Of a DNA stretch of 64,000 nucleotides, positions 51,295 through 61,700 are shown in pieces. The stretch comes from Holophagaceae bacterium (GTDB lineage Bacteria > Acidobacteriota > Holophagae > Holophagales > Holophagaceae). Made by a program: the position numbers and the translations under genes. The notes under the pieces were generated by a model that ran no database searches, had not been told where the DNA came from, and worked only from the letters and a program-made list of their open reading frames with translations. Numbering within the stretch: the stretch's first letter is position 1; every line of letters starts with the position of its first letter. Where the stretch lies: positions 326,001 to 390,000 of the forward strand of contig JADKJH010000002.1 of NCBI GenBank assembly GCA_016722505.1, written 5' to 3'.

Positions 51295-52621
51295 TCTCTT
51301 CCCTTGGAATCAAAGCCGGCCAATAGGCGACAATTTCCGTCGCCTTGGGGCGGCCCCCGGCAAACCCGGTCACACCAGCTGGACCGGCGGTGACGAGAGG
51401 CGCGAGCTCGCGCCCAAAGCGCTCGACTTTCTTTTTGTCGCTGTCCTTCACGCTGAGCCGCAACACGATTTCCGCAGGCTCAGTGGGTTCGAAGGCAATG
51501 CCTTTATGAACGGTGGAGCTGCCGAGATACTCGGCGTCCGTGTGTTCGTACATGCACCCAGCGGCCTCAAGGCGCTTCCAGACGATGTCAGCGCAGAGTT
51601 TGGCCTTTTCCAGGGCTCTCGGTCCGCAAAGGGTCAACTGGCCCGAGGCCTTGTAGCCCTTCAAATACGCGCCGCTCACCTTGAGGAAAGGCGTTCGGGG
51701 ACCACCTTTGATGCCACTCACGGCCACGCGGTCGGGGCCAGCTTGGCGAAGTTGGATGCTTGAAAAATCCGCCACCACATCCGGCGTCAAGTAAGCCTTC
51801 GGATCGCCCATTTCATAGACCAGCTGTTCACTCACCGTGTCCACCGTGACCATGCCGCCGCTGCCTTCGGGCTTGGTCACGAAAAAGGTTCCGTCTTCGC
51901 TCACTTCGGCGATGGGATAGCCTACCTTCCAGAGATCCGGAACTTCCCACCACCGCGTGAAATTCCCGCCGGTGGCCTGGGCGCCGCATTCCAGGATGTG
52001 CCCGGCGATGGTGCCCGCGGCGAGGCGGTCCCAGTCGTCCGCGGCCCATCCGAATTCGTGGATCAGCGGCGCCAGCGTCAGGCCGGGGTCCGTGCAGCGG
52101 CCCGTCAGCACGATATCCGCGCCGGTGTCCAGGGCGTCCACCATGGCCTGGGTTTGCAGGTAGACGTTGACGCTGATGATGTCGCGCTCAGCGTCGAACA
52201 GCCCTTCGCCGGTATCCATGTTGGCGAGCTTCAGGCCCTTCGCTTTGAATTCATCCAAGCGGTCCAGCACGTCATCGCCGGTGACCGTGGCGATCTTGAG
52301 GCCCGTGACGCCGAGCTTTTTCGCCACTTCCATGATGGCCGCACGGCAGGCCTCGGGATTCACGCCGCCCCCATTGGCGATGACGCGGATGCCTTTGGCC
52401 TTGATCATCGGCAGCGTGCGCGCCATCAAGTCCACGAAATCCGTGGCGTAGCCCAAAGCGGGGTTCTTCCGTTTCTGCTTCTGCATGATGGAAAGAGTGA
52501 CCTCGGCAAGATAGTCCAGGGTCAGGTAGTCGATCTTCCCGTACTCGATGAGCCTCACCGGCGCATCGATGCTGTCCCCCCAGAATCCTTGGCCATTGGC
52601 GATACGGACAGTTTTGGACAT
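51263..52621 (-). CDS. AtuA-family protein (DUF1446)
   Basis: 452 residues. The family includes AtuA of acyclic terpene utilisation, whose exact reaction is not settled. Typical blocks are present: IANGQGFWGDSIDAP, GKIDYLTLDYLAEVTLSIM, RVIANGGGVNPEAC, IVLTGRCTDPGLTLAPL, and HILECGAQATGGNF. Length matches family members lacking the fused C-terminal extension. No other atu or liu genes adjoin it here, so terpene catabolism is not supported by context. Confidence 0.85.
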   Translation of the reverse strand: MSKTVRIANGQGFWGDSIDAPVRLIEYGKIDYLTLDYLAEVTLSIMQKQKRKNPALGYATDFVDLMARTLPMIKAKGIRVIANGGGVNPEACRAAIMEVAKKLGVTGLKIATVTGDDVLDRLDEFKAKGLKLANMDTGEGLFDAERDIISVNVYLQTQAMVDALDTGADIVLTGRCTDPGLTLAPLIHEFGWAADDWDRLAAGTIAGHILECGAQATGGNFTRWWEVPDLWKVGYPIAEVSEDGTFFVTKPEGSGGMVTVDTVSEQLVYEMGDPKAYLTPDVVADFSSIQLRQAGPDRVAVSGIKGGPRTPFLKVSGAYLKGYKASGQLTLCGPRALEKAKLCADIVWKRLEAAGCMYEHTDAEYLGSSTVHKGIAFEPTEPAEIVLRLSVKDSDKKKVERFGRELAPLVTAGPAGVTGFAGGRPKATEIVAYWPALIPREEITWKVSAEEV

Positions 52622-52699
52622 GGCTACTCCTGCATCCAGTCTAGCGGGTCCGCGTCGTTGGCCACGGCCCGCATTCTTCCTGATTTACCAAGCGATGCG

Positions 52700-54751
52700 T
52701 CAGGGCTTACCGGGGACTGTCCCAGGCTTTGGGGGAAGTTCCGAGCCCCAGTAGTAACGGTCAAAAAATGCCGCGTGGTCCTTGCCGGTTATATGTTTGA
52801 GCAACCCGTTGAGGTGCTCGGTTGTCCCAAACTTCCATCGAAATGTAGCTTGGTAGGATTTGAGGAAGGTCAGAAACACCTTGTCCCCTAACTCCTGGTT
52901 AAGGCAGTACAGCAAATAGGCGCCTTTGTCGTAAATCAAGCCAGTGCGGAATCGGAACCGCTCCCAATTGTTGGATCCATTCCAAAGGTCGTTGGCGGTT
53001 GGGATAGCGGATGCAGCTGTGGCAGCCTCGGCGTGGGTGCGCCAGTTCTGAACCAGCAGATCGAACTCGGACACCCTTTTGACATAGCGCAGAAAAAGAG
53101 CTGCCGAATATTCGGAAAAAGACTCAGTAAGCCATTGTTCTTCGATTGAAGGCATCTTCACAACATGCCCCCAATACTGGTGGGCGATCTCGTGGGCGAA
53201 ACGCTCGTTGATGCCCCTTGAAAAGTACCGGTTGATCTCATCCGCAATAGGGTTGAAAGCTTCCTTGGTGATCAGCATCACCCCTGGTGGAGCCTGGCCG
53301 TAGCCCCAGCTGTTTTTCTCGATGATGTTGAATTCCTTGAAGGGGAATGGTCCCAAGAAGCTCTGGTAGTAGTTGATGATGTTCCGTGTCAGGGTGAAGA
53401 GCTTGGGGGCATCGCGCGGTGCGAAAGCGTATGTCGCAACGCGGATGGTGAGGCCATCCTTGGTTTCCTCCTGCATGCTGTACTTCCCCGCCAGCACCAC
53501 GAAAAACTGGATAGGTTCGTCAATACGCACTTCGACTCCATTGAAGCCATCTTCCTCGAATCGCCGGGCAGTGCGGCCGCAGGCCATGGGAACGAATGGC
53601 TTCTGGGTGCGGATGCGGGCCTTGATGCTGTAGGCCTGACCGTTCAGATCCGGTTGGGGAAACCAGGGTGACGTACCCAACTCCCAGTAATTGTCACCCC
53701 CTGGCCGGACGAGGAAATCGCCCTCGATCTCGAAGGTGAGCTTGAAGGGTTTCCTGGCCTCAGCTGACTGATTCAAGCGGATCAACACTTCGCCCTGGCG
53801 ATGGCTGAAGCCCACATCGCGACCTTGTTCATCTTTCACACTTCGCAGAACCAGTTCCCTACGATCATCCAGGGATCCAGCAAAACGGTCATTCAACAGG
53901 CTCATGGTGAGACACGAGAGAGACCGTGATACAGGCACCAGGGTTTCTGTGACCATCAACCTCGCCTTGTCATTGCGCCACCCCGTCAGATCCATCTCCA
54001 CGGCGGAGAGGAGGAAGTCTGGTGCCACGGGGACTTTCTGATTCCATCCGATGGGCTGTTGCGATAGCAGGGCAAGGTCGGCTCCATGTGGGTCCATGGC
54101 GGTGCGCTTCTGCACGCACCAGAGAGCCTCCACCTGGGATTGGGCAGGGTCGAAGACATAGAGGAAGCTTCGGGAGCCTTTCAAGCTGGCTATCACCAGA
54201 GGTGCGAGACCGCCTTGGACCTGATGGGAGTACTGGAGATGGGTGCGGCAAGGACCATCTACGTCGTCCGCCCACCGTAGGGCGGCTGGGTAGAAAACAT
54301 TCAGATCTGCCCCGGTGGCGCCTTCGAGACTGGGCAGGGGCTGGTCCTGAAACCAGATCAAAGCCTCCTGGAATGGCGTGGTCAATTCCATCGCCTGGTC
54401 CGGCTCGGCCCAGCGCACCCCCCCCACTTTCGCCGCGTTGTACTTGGAACGAGGGAATTCCACCTTGTCATCGGTACGGTATTTAAAGACGCCCTCGCCT
54501 TTAAAATAGATTCCAACAGCTTTTCCATCCCGTTGAATCCTCGCCGCAGAACCTTGCTGCAGTAGAAATTCCCCGTGCCCCACCGACACGCGAAGGTTCT
54601 TGACATTCGAGGAGGTCGCTTCGAGCTGAGGTTGTTCGATAGAAGCCAGTTCTGGAATATCCTTCGACTCGCGAAAAAGGCGATCGGCCCGTGCGTTCAT
54701 TGGGTTTGAAAACAGAACTGCGAACAAGACGGTTAGAAGCAATCGCTGCAT
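52700..54751 (-). CDS. Exported M1-type zinc metallopeptidase
   Basis: 683 residues with a signal peptide (MQRLLLTVLFAVLFSNPMNA). The N-terminal half is beta-rich. The C-terminal half has the gluzincin motif AHEIAHQYWGH (HExxH) and, about 18 residues on, the third ligand Glu in LTESFSEYSAALF, as in M1 aminopeptidase-like proteins. The exopeptidase GxMEN motif is not obvious (GYGQAPPGVMLI occupies the place), so a non-aminopeptidase member is possible. It is probably periplasmic or secreted and appears monocistronic. Confidence 0.85.
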   Translation of the reverse strand: MQRLLLTVLFAVLFSNPMNARADRLFRESKDIPELASIEQPQLEATSSNVKNLRVSVGHGEFLLQQGSAARIQRDGKAVGIYFKGEGVFKYRTDDKVEFPRSKYNAAKVGGVRWAEPDQAMELTTPFQEALIWFQDQPLPSLEGATGADLNVFYPAALRWADDVDGPCRTHLQYSHQVQGGLAPLVIASLKGSRSFLYVFDPAQSQVEALWCVQKRTAMDPHGADLALLSQQPIGWNQKVPVAPDFLLSAVEMDLTGWRNDKARLMVTETLVPVSRSLSCLTMSLLNDRFAGSLDDRRELVLRSVKDEQGRDVGFSHRQGEVLIRLNQSAEARKPFKLTFEIEGDFLVRPGGDNYWELGTSPWFPQPDLNGQAYSIKARIRTQKPFVPMACGRTARRFEEDGFNGVEVRIDEPIQFFVVLAGKYSMQEETKDGLTIRVATYAFAPRDAPKLFTLTRNIINYYQSFLGPFPFKEFNIIEKNSWGYGQAPPGVMLITKEAFNPIADEINRYFSRGINERFAHEIAHQYWGHVVKMPSIEEQWLTESFSEYSAALFLRYVKRVSEFDLLVQNWRTHAEAATAASAIPTANDLWNGSNNWERFRFRTGLIYDKGAYLLYCLNQELGDKVFLTFLKSYQATFRWKFGTTEHLNGLLKHITGKDHAAFFDRYYWGSELPPKPGTVPGKP

Positions 54752-55225
54752 ATGCTTTCCTTGGCGAAGGGGAGTTTAAGTTTATCCTCAAGATTTTGAG
54801 TTGCTACCAGCGGACGTGATGCGAATCACACCAATTGTCCACTCCGGATTTCAATTGGCATTTGCATAGCAATGGGAAAAAGAAATCCTCCCGTCCAGCC
54901 ATTCAGGCACCTAGTTGGGTAGTGGATCCTTTTACCGTACACAAATCAACATAGGGTTATGAGCGCATTTGGGGATTCTCGGATTCTTTCGAACCTCAAC
55001 CTTTCTAATTGATCCCTTCAGACTCGGCCTAAAGACTCGTTGATTCCGGTTTTTTACCTCCGACCACCATTTGTCATGGGCTTGTCAGAGCGATGTTTCC
55101 ATTCAGTTCATCCATGCAATTGGTCCGCTGATCCGTCCATTGCAGGGCTTTTTGCTGATTTTCCGGAACCATGTAGGACAATGAATAGATTGGAAGTAAT
55201 CAAACAACCCCCTTTTGGAGATCCC
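54752..55225. other. Gene-free, relatively AT-rich intergenic region
   Basis: This 474-bp gap separates the divergent peptidase and lipoprotein genes. It is richer in A and T than the genes and has no convincing ORF, hairpin or repeat. It probably holds both promoters, but no box pair is clear enough to name. Confidence 0.4.
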
Positions 55226-56365
55226 ATGAAACCCAGCACACTCAATCCCAGGATCCGAACGATCCTCGCGGCCGCAATGCTCACGCTTGTCTTGGCCTGC
55301 GGCAAGCAGGATACGCAAGTAAAGGACATGGCGCAGAAGGCCGAACAGGCCCAGGCTGTGCAGACCCAGGTCCAGCAGGCGGGGCAGCAACAGCAACAGC
55401 AGCTGGCCCAGGCCGGCATCCAGGATGTGAAGCCCAACCCTGAAACCATGCAGCTGACGCCTGACCAGAAGGCCCTGCTGGAAGCCCGCCTCAAGGCTGA
55501 AAAGGGCACCGGAACCGGCAGTCTTCTCCAAGCCATCCTCGACAAGGACCAGGAGATCGGCGAACTCAACAAAAAGATCAACAGCCTCCGCTCCTTGCTG
55601 CCCAAGCCCGTGCTGGCCAAGGAAGGCGACAACCATTACGCCATGGCCATGGCCTTTCTGCGGCATCGTGGTTTGAATGAAGAAAAAGCCAAGGATCTGA
55701 TCGCCAAAACCAACATTCTTGAAAAACTTGAACCGGGCTGGGAAGTCTATCACTTCTACGTCAATGGCAAGTACGGCACGAGCGTGAGCCAGGGCCATGC
55801 CCCGCTGTCTCCGACCGAATCCATCAAGCAGGCCAAGGTGAAAACCGAAGGCGAGCGCGATGAAGCCATCAAGAAGGGCCAGGATCTCGCCAAGCAGCTG
55901 GACAGCCTGAACATCGAGAAGCAGCGCGTTGAAGCCGACATCGTGGCTCTGCGGCAGGAGAAGACTGGCCTCATGGATCAGGTGGCATCCCTGAACACGC
56001 TCAGCGAGAAACAAAAAGCCAAGCTCAATTCCATGCACTACATCGTGGGTGAACAGACCAAGCTTGAGCAGGATGGGGTGGTTATCATTCCCTTCTTCTC
56101 CAAGAACCGCATGGGCGTCAACGCCAAGGCCATGCGCTTCGACAAGGATCTGCTGCTGGACGGCCCCGCCGAACCCGTCGTGCTCATCAAGGCCGCGGAC
56201 CTGGGCGTGGCCAAGATCGGCAAGGTCAACGTGGTGCCCGGCTCCCTCATCAAGGACCAGCACTACACCATCTCCTACGCCGCCGACCGTTCCAGCGCCA
56301 CCGTCAAGATCCTGGATCTGGATAGGGTGAGGGATGACAGAGTGGCTTTCGCGGTTACGCAGTAA
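55226..56365 (+). CDS. Coiled-coil lipoprotein of unknown function, paralogue B
   Basis: 379 residues, starting MKPSTL at an ATG with GGAG 5 bases before it. The signal peptide ends in the lipobox LVLAC. A Gln-rich coiled coil (VQQAGQQQQQQLAQAG) follows, then a middle domain (HYAMAMAFLRHRG ... EVYHFYVNGKYGTSV), a second coiled coil, and a C-terminal domain (MHYIVG ... GVVIIPFFSKN ... IGKVNVVPGSLIKDQHY). It parallels the protein encoded at 11960-13132 over its whole length. A longer frame to 55040 is not supported. A terminator follows. Function is unknown; a periplasmic spacer or envelope role is inferred. Confidence 0.75.
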   Translation: MKPSTLNPRIRTILAAAMLTLVLACGKQDTQVKDMAQKAEQAQAVQTQVQQAGQQQQQQLAQAGIQDVKPNPETMQLTPDQKALLEARLKAEKGTGTGSLLQAILDKDQEIGELNKKINSLRSLLPKPVLAKEGDNHYAMAMAFLRHRGLNEEKAKDLIAKTNILEKLEPGWEVYHFYVNGKYGTSVSQGHAPLSPTESIKQAKVKTEGERDEAIKKGQDLAKQLDSLNIEKQRVEADIVALRQEKTGLMDQVASLNTLSEKQKAKLNSMHYIVGEQTKLEQDGVVIIPFFSKNRMGVNAKAMRFDKDLLLDGPAEPVVLIKAADLGVAKIGKVNVVPGSLIKDQHYTISYAADRSSATVKILDLDRVRDDRVAFAVTQ

Positions 56366-56384
56366 ATAGCAGTAACTCACTTGA

Positions 56385-56428
56385 AACCACCCGCAGTGCC
56401 TGATGTTCAGGCCTGTGGGTGGTTTTTT
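56385..56428 (+). terminator. Rho-independent terminator of lipoprotein paralogue B
   Basis: AACCACCCGCAG and CTGTGGGTGGTT form a 12-bp stem with one G-U pair, followed by six T residues, 20 bases after the stop codon. Confidence 0.85.
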
Positions 56429-56918
56429 GATGGGTGGATTTTCTTTGAAGTGAGCAAGAACGCCCTGGACAGAAATGCACTGGCTGCTGCTACTTGTTGC
56501 TTTATGCCTTCGATTTTCCTCGGACCACCATCCATCGCGTCGGCCTGTGACCGATATTGGGGGATGCAAAGACTTCACATTTCATCAGAGCAACATCTTG
56601 CAAATCGGACATCTTGGCCGACATAAGACTCGTTGCCCGCTGCAGGGGCATCACGTGGGCTGAAAGCCCAGAGTGGGCGTTAATAGTTTGAGGGTATGGG
56701 TTTGATAGGTGCGGGCCAAGCGGCGCAGGCTCATCTTGAGGGATGTCCTAAATGGTGGCCGCGGCTCCTATGGCAGTGGAAACTCCGCACATAAGACTGG
56801 CCCGCACGGGTAGTGGTATCACATTGTGTTGCGACTTGGAAGAGTCTGCACGGATGACAGTGTCGCTGTTCATTCGCCCCGTGCATCGGACATCCCTCCC
56901 TTTTCGAGAGGAGGTCCC
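56429..56918. other. Intergenic region before the IS110 remnant
   Basis: 490 bases with no supported gene. The last part probably includes the left flank of the IS110-type element, whose end cannot be fixed because this family lacks terminal inverted repeats in many members. A GAGAGGAGG ribosome site for the transposase is at its end. Confidence 0.4.
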
Positions 56919-58060
56919 ATGGACCGGGAAGTCGCTGAAGTCATCCAGCCCGTGGCTTGCGGGCTGGATGTCCATTCGGCCATCATCGTGGCCTGCTTGG
57001 TGCGCTCTGGCCCCAGTGGCGGGCCTCGCTACGAGGAGCGGAGTTTCCCCACGGCTCTACAGGGCCTGAGAGAGCTTCGGGATTGGCTCTTCGCCAGTGG
57101 CTGCCAGGCGGTGGGGATGGAGGCCACGGGCGTGTATTGGATGCCCGTTTTCGCGGCACTGGAAGGCCACGTCCAGATGACCGTGGGGAATCCGAACCAC
57201 ATGCAAAACCTGCGCGGCCATAAGACCGACCGCAAGGATGCGAGGTGGATCGCGGGCCTGGTGCGGCACGACCTCATTCGCCCAAGCTTCGTGCCCAAGC
57301 AGGAATTCCGCGATGCCCGGGAACTGACGCGGTTTCGTCGTCAGCTCATCCAAGCGCGGACCAGCATGCGCAATGAAGTCCAGCGGCTTCTCGCACGTCA
57401 GGGGGTCACCTTGGGAACCGTGCTGAGCAATGTGTTCGGCACATCCGGCATGGCGATTCTGGAATCCCTGGCGGAAGGACGGAGCGTCGTGGACGAACTC
57501 CCCAAGCTCATCCACCACTCTGTGAAGAAGAAACTGGGGATGCTGACGGCGGCCCTGGAAGCGCCCCTGTTCCCGGTTCCCAGGAAGCGCTGGCGCTGCA
57601 ACTCAGCGGCTGGAAGTCGTGGAGGAAAACATCCAGATGTGGAGGCTCATCGCAGCGCAGATGGCCCCTCGCAAGCGCTAGCTGGAGTTGCTGATGAGTA
57701 TTCCCGGCATCAGCCTCACATCCGCGTGTGTGATCCTTGCCGAGATCGGTGTGGACATGAGCGTGGCCCACCGAGAAACACCTATCCGCCTGGGCGGGCG
57801 TAGCACCTGGGTGCCGAGAGTGGAGGCAAAAATAGCGCGCCGCCGCCCGAAGAGGAACCCGTACCTTGCAGCGCCCTGATGGAATGCGCCATCGCCGCCG
57901 TGAAGGCGAAAGACTGCCACCTCGGGGGCAAATACCGCCACCTCTGCGCCCAGATTGGAAGCAAGAAGAAGGCACGATGGCGATCGCAGAAAACTCGCGG
58001 TGATCATCTACCGCCTGATGAGCAAAGGCGCCACCTACCAGGAACCCATCTCCCAACCTC
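56919..58060 (+). pseudogene. Decayed IS110-family transposase
   Basis: The ATG at 56919 has a strong GAGGAGG site. The first 200 codons are intact and IS110-like: CGLDVHSAIIVACL, GMEATGVYWMPVF and HKTDRKDARWIAG form the DEDD-type catalytic domain. After about 57575 the frame is lost twice, a TAG follows (57680), and the C-terminal transposase_20 part (LELLMSIPGISLTSACVILAEIG, then further shifted pieces such as VIIYRLMSKGATYQEP near 58010) is scattered over all three frames. The enzyme cannot be made whole. It is the only transposase gene recognised in the window. Confidence 0.85.
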
Positions 58061-58198
58061 CCTCTCTCAGTCCCGCCACCGTAGCATCCAGAGGCACATT
58101 GGCGACCTCGAGAAACTCGGTCTGATGGTCCAGGTCACACCCATTCCGGCGTTTTCCTAAAACCGCCCATTTCAGCTTTTCGGATTGGCTTTCATGAC

Positions 58199-58251
58199 AG
58201 GGGCAGTAACATCTTGGGCAGAAAAGCACCGCCCAAGACGTAACTGCCCCT
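58199..58251. repeat. Imperfect 21-bp inverted repeat near the IS110 remnant
   Basis: AGGGGCAGTAACATCTTGGG on the left is matched by GCCCAAGACGTAACTGCCCC on the right with two or three mismatches and an 11-base loop. There is no T tract after it, so it is not a simple terminator. It may be part of the mobile element or a separate repeat. Confidence 0.5.
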
Positions 58252-58280
58252 AAAAAATCGGCCCCCAATTGGAGGCCGAT
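58252..58280 (-). terminator. Rho-independent terminator of the cold-shock gene
   Basis: On the minus strand ATCGGCCTCC-AATT-GGGGGCCGAT forms a strong stem with one mismatch, followed by six T residues. It lies about 30 bases after the stop of the cold-shock gene. Confidence 0.8.
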
Positions 58281-58310
58281 CTATTTTGAACAGTACGACT
58301 AGAAAATCGT

Positions 58311-58514
58311 TCAGATCTTCTGGACGTTGGTAGCCTGGGGGCCCTTCTGGCCCTGGCCGACGTTGAAGCTGACGCGCTGATTCTCATCCAGGGTGCGGAA
58401 ACCCGTGGTTTCGATTGCGGAGTGGTGCACGAAAAGATCTGCGCCGCCTTCATCAGGAGTGATGAAGCCGAAGCCCTTTTCTGCGTTGAACCATTTGACG
58501 GTGCCTTGTGCCAT
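58311..58514 (-). CDS. Cold-shock domain protein, CspA family
   Basis: 67 residues forming a single OB-fold cold-shock domain: GTVKWFNAEKGFGFI contains RNP1 and DLFVHHSAI contains RNP2. Such proteins bind single-stranded RNA or DNA and melt RNA structure. The whole protein is family-length. The gene is monocistronic, with its own terminator and about 258 bases of upstream space that likely include a long 5' leader. It lies between the IS110 remnant and dnaE. Confidence 0.95.
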   Translation of the reverse strand: MAQGTVKWFNAEKGFGFITPDEGGADLFVHHSAIETTGFRTLDENQRVSFNVGQGQKGPQATNVQKI

Positions 58515-58772
58515 GACTGCTTCCTATTTCTTCTTCCTGGATTGGGTGGTGCATCGTCCCTTCCAGGCAAGGTGGCAATGCTGTTGTGTACGGGCCCGCG
58601 AATGCGAACTTCTTTTCAGTATGCGGGGGTTAAACAAAATGCAATAGGTATTTCTTTGGATGGGCCGGGTTGCGGGCTGAAGGTCGCTCGGCTATCAGCT
58701 AATTTGGAGGCGCCTACGGCCGCATCCCCATGAACCTCATGGCTCATGGCCGTTAGCTCATGGCCCACGCCC

Positions 58773-61700
58773 TCAATATGTCCAACTCAACGCGCACCCG
58801 GCTTCCTTGGCCAGCTTTTCCGCCAAATCGGCGTCGAACCGCAACCGGATCTCGCTTCCCGCTTTCACCCGGGCGACCAGGCCCTCATGGCTCCGGTATT
58901 CAAATTGCACGGGCAGGTCGCCTTTGTATTGCTTCAGCAGAGGCCAGATATTGGGCGGGCATTGGCCCGGGGGCAGGCGCACCACAGCGCCGCTGAAGCC
59001 CTTTCCCTGGAAGGTTTCCAGGTCCTCCAGGCTCGTGGCGAACACCTTCAGCACCGTCCTGTCCTCTTCATCTTCATCGTTGCTGGTGATGGTCTCGATC
59101 TTCAACTCGCCGGTGATGCGCAACAGGGCATCGGGCAGGCAGAGGTGGCGGAAGGTTTCGAAAGGGCGGCTGCGGAGCTTGGTTTGGGAGTTGAATAACC
59201 CGGCCATGAGCAGGACTTCCAACTTGCTGGTCACGTCCTCGATCTGAAGGATGCCCCAGGGCTCGCCTTTCTGGTTGGTCTTGAAGGTCACGTTGCTGAC
59301 CATGCCCGCCACGATCACCTCATCACGATCCTGCACGTGCCCACCTGCGGCCAATTCGGAGATCTGATCTATGGTCCCTCGCGTATGGACGCGGACAGCG
59401 TCGGCGAATTCCTCCAAAGGATGGCCGCTGACGAAGAGGCCAAGAGTCTCCCGCTCTGCGGCCAGGCGCTCACGGCGGCTCATGGGGGCGATGTCTTCGG
59501 GAAGATGCCAATCGGCACTGCAGCTGGCGATCTCAGCTTCATCAAAAAGGCTCATCATTCCGAGATCAGGACTGGATCCCTTGGATGCGCTTTCGATGGC
59601 CGAGGCCAGGCCAGCGAGCAACGCGGCCCGATGGGGCTCCAGACTATCCAAGGCCCCGGCCTTGATAAGGGATTCCCAGACTCGACGATTGGCCTTGGAC
59701 AAGTCGGTGGCCTTCAGGGCGTGGAAGAAATCCTTGAAGCCTCCTTCGGCCTTCCGGGCTTCCAGAATGGCCTGGAGCGCCGCTTCGCCGAGCCCCTTCA
59801 CCGCCGCGAACCCGAAGCGGATCTGCTTCTCGCCGGTCACCGTGAAGTCCATGCCTGAGGCGTTGATGTCCGGCCCCAGCACTTCGATGCCTTTTTCGCG
59901 GCAGTTCTGGATGTACTTCACCACGTCATCGGTGCGGCCGCTCTTGGTGCTGAGCAGTCCCGCCATGAATTCCGTGGGGTGGTTCGCTTTCAGGTAGGCG
60001 GTTTCATAGGCCACCATCGCATAGGCCGCGCTGTGGCTCTTGTTGAAGCCATAGCCCGCGAAATACTCGATGAGGTCGAAGATCTCGCCCACTTTCCGTT
60101 CATCAAAGCCGCGGGCCACGCCCTGCTCGATGAACTTGGATTTCTCCTTCTGCATCTTGAGAAGATCCTTCTTGCCCATGGCCCGGCGGAGCATGTCTGC
60201 CTCGCCCAAGGAATAGCCTGCGATGGCGCTGGCGATCTGCATGACCTGTTCCTGGTACAGGATCACGCCGTAGGTGGGAGCCAGGATGGGCTCCAGCACC
60301 GGGAATTGATAGGTCACGGGTTCGGCGCCGTGGCGCCGTTTCACGTAGGTCTCGCCCATGCCCGCGCCCAGGGGGCCGGGGCGGAAAAGCGCATTCAGCG
60401 CGATGAGATCATCGAAGCGGTCGGGCCCCAGCTGGCGGAGCAGCTGCTTCATGCCGCCGGATTCGAACTGGAAGATGCCGTCGGTGTCGCCGCTGGCGAA
60501 CAAGTCGAAGGTCTTCTTGTCATCAAAGGCGCGGAGGGCCTCCATGTCCACGGGCTTCCCGTGGCGGGCCTCCACATAGCTTTGGATCTTCGCGATCTGG
60601 GTCAGCGTTTCCAGGCCCAGGAAATCCATCTTTAGGAGGCCCGCGCGCTCCGCCTCCATCATGGAGTACTGCACCATCACCTTCTTGTCGCGGTCCATGC
60701 AGAGCGGTGCGAACGTGGTGAGATCGTCGGGCGCGATGATGACGCCAGCCGCATGGACACCGGTGTTGCGGGCCAGGCCCTCCAGCCGCGCGGAGATGTC
60801 GAGCACGTTTTTCACTTCGGGATCTGTTTCATACATCTCCCGCAGCTTGTCCGACTTCTGGAGCGCCTCGGCCATGGTGATGGGCTTGCCCGGCTCCTGG
60901 GGCACGAGCTTTGTCAGGGTGTTGGCCCAATTGAAGTCCTTCTCGAAAACGCGGGCGACATCCTTGATGACGGCCTTGGTCTTGAGCTGGTTGATGGTGA
61001 TGATGTTGGAGACACGGTCCTGGCCGTACTTTTCGGTGACGTAATCAATGACTTTCTGGCGGCCGTCCCGGCAGAAATCAATGTCCACGTCGGGCATGGA
61101 CACCCGCTCTGGATTGAGGAACCGTTCGAACAGAAGATCGTATTGCATGGGATCGATATCAGTGATCTTCATGGACCAGGCCACGATGCTCCCCGCCGCC
61201 GAACCTCGCCCGGGGCCTACGGGAACGCCCATATCACGGGCCTTGGCGATGAAATCCCAGACCAGCAGGAAGTAGCCAGGAAAGCCCATGCTCAGGATGG
61301 TGTTGATCTCGAATTCCAGACGTTCACGGTATTTTTCTTCGGGATATTTCAGCGCGCCCGCGCCCCAGAAAGGCCGGCAGCCCTGCATCCGCATCTCGAA
61401 GCATTCCCTCGCCGTCTGGACGAAATAACTCTCAAGCGTGTAGCCTTCCGGGACCGGAAAGGACGGCGTCACGGGCTTGCGCGTGATGGGGAAGAGATCC
61501 ACCTTGGCAGCGATCTCCAAAGTCCGTTCCAGATATTCGGGATGCTCCGGAAACACCATTCGCATCTCATCGGGTGTCTTCACGAAAAATTGGTCCGTGG
61601 CGAAGCGCATGCGCTTCTCCTTGGCCTTCGTGGTCTTGGTGCCGATGCAGAGCAGCGTGTCGTGGAGATCCGCATCTTCATGGTTGAGATAGTGGGCGTC

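Noticed and set aside
55103..56578. 491-codon minus-strand ORF across lipoprotein paralogue B
   Set aside because: The plus-strand lipoprotein has a ribosome site, signal peptide, terminator and a paralogue. The antisense frame is Leu/His-rich without any family pattern.
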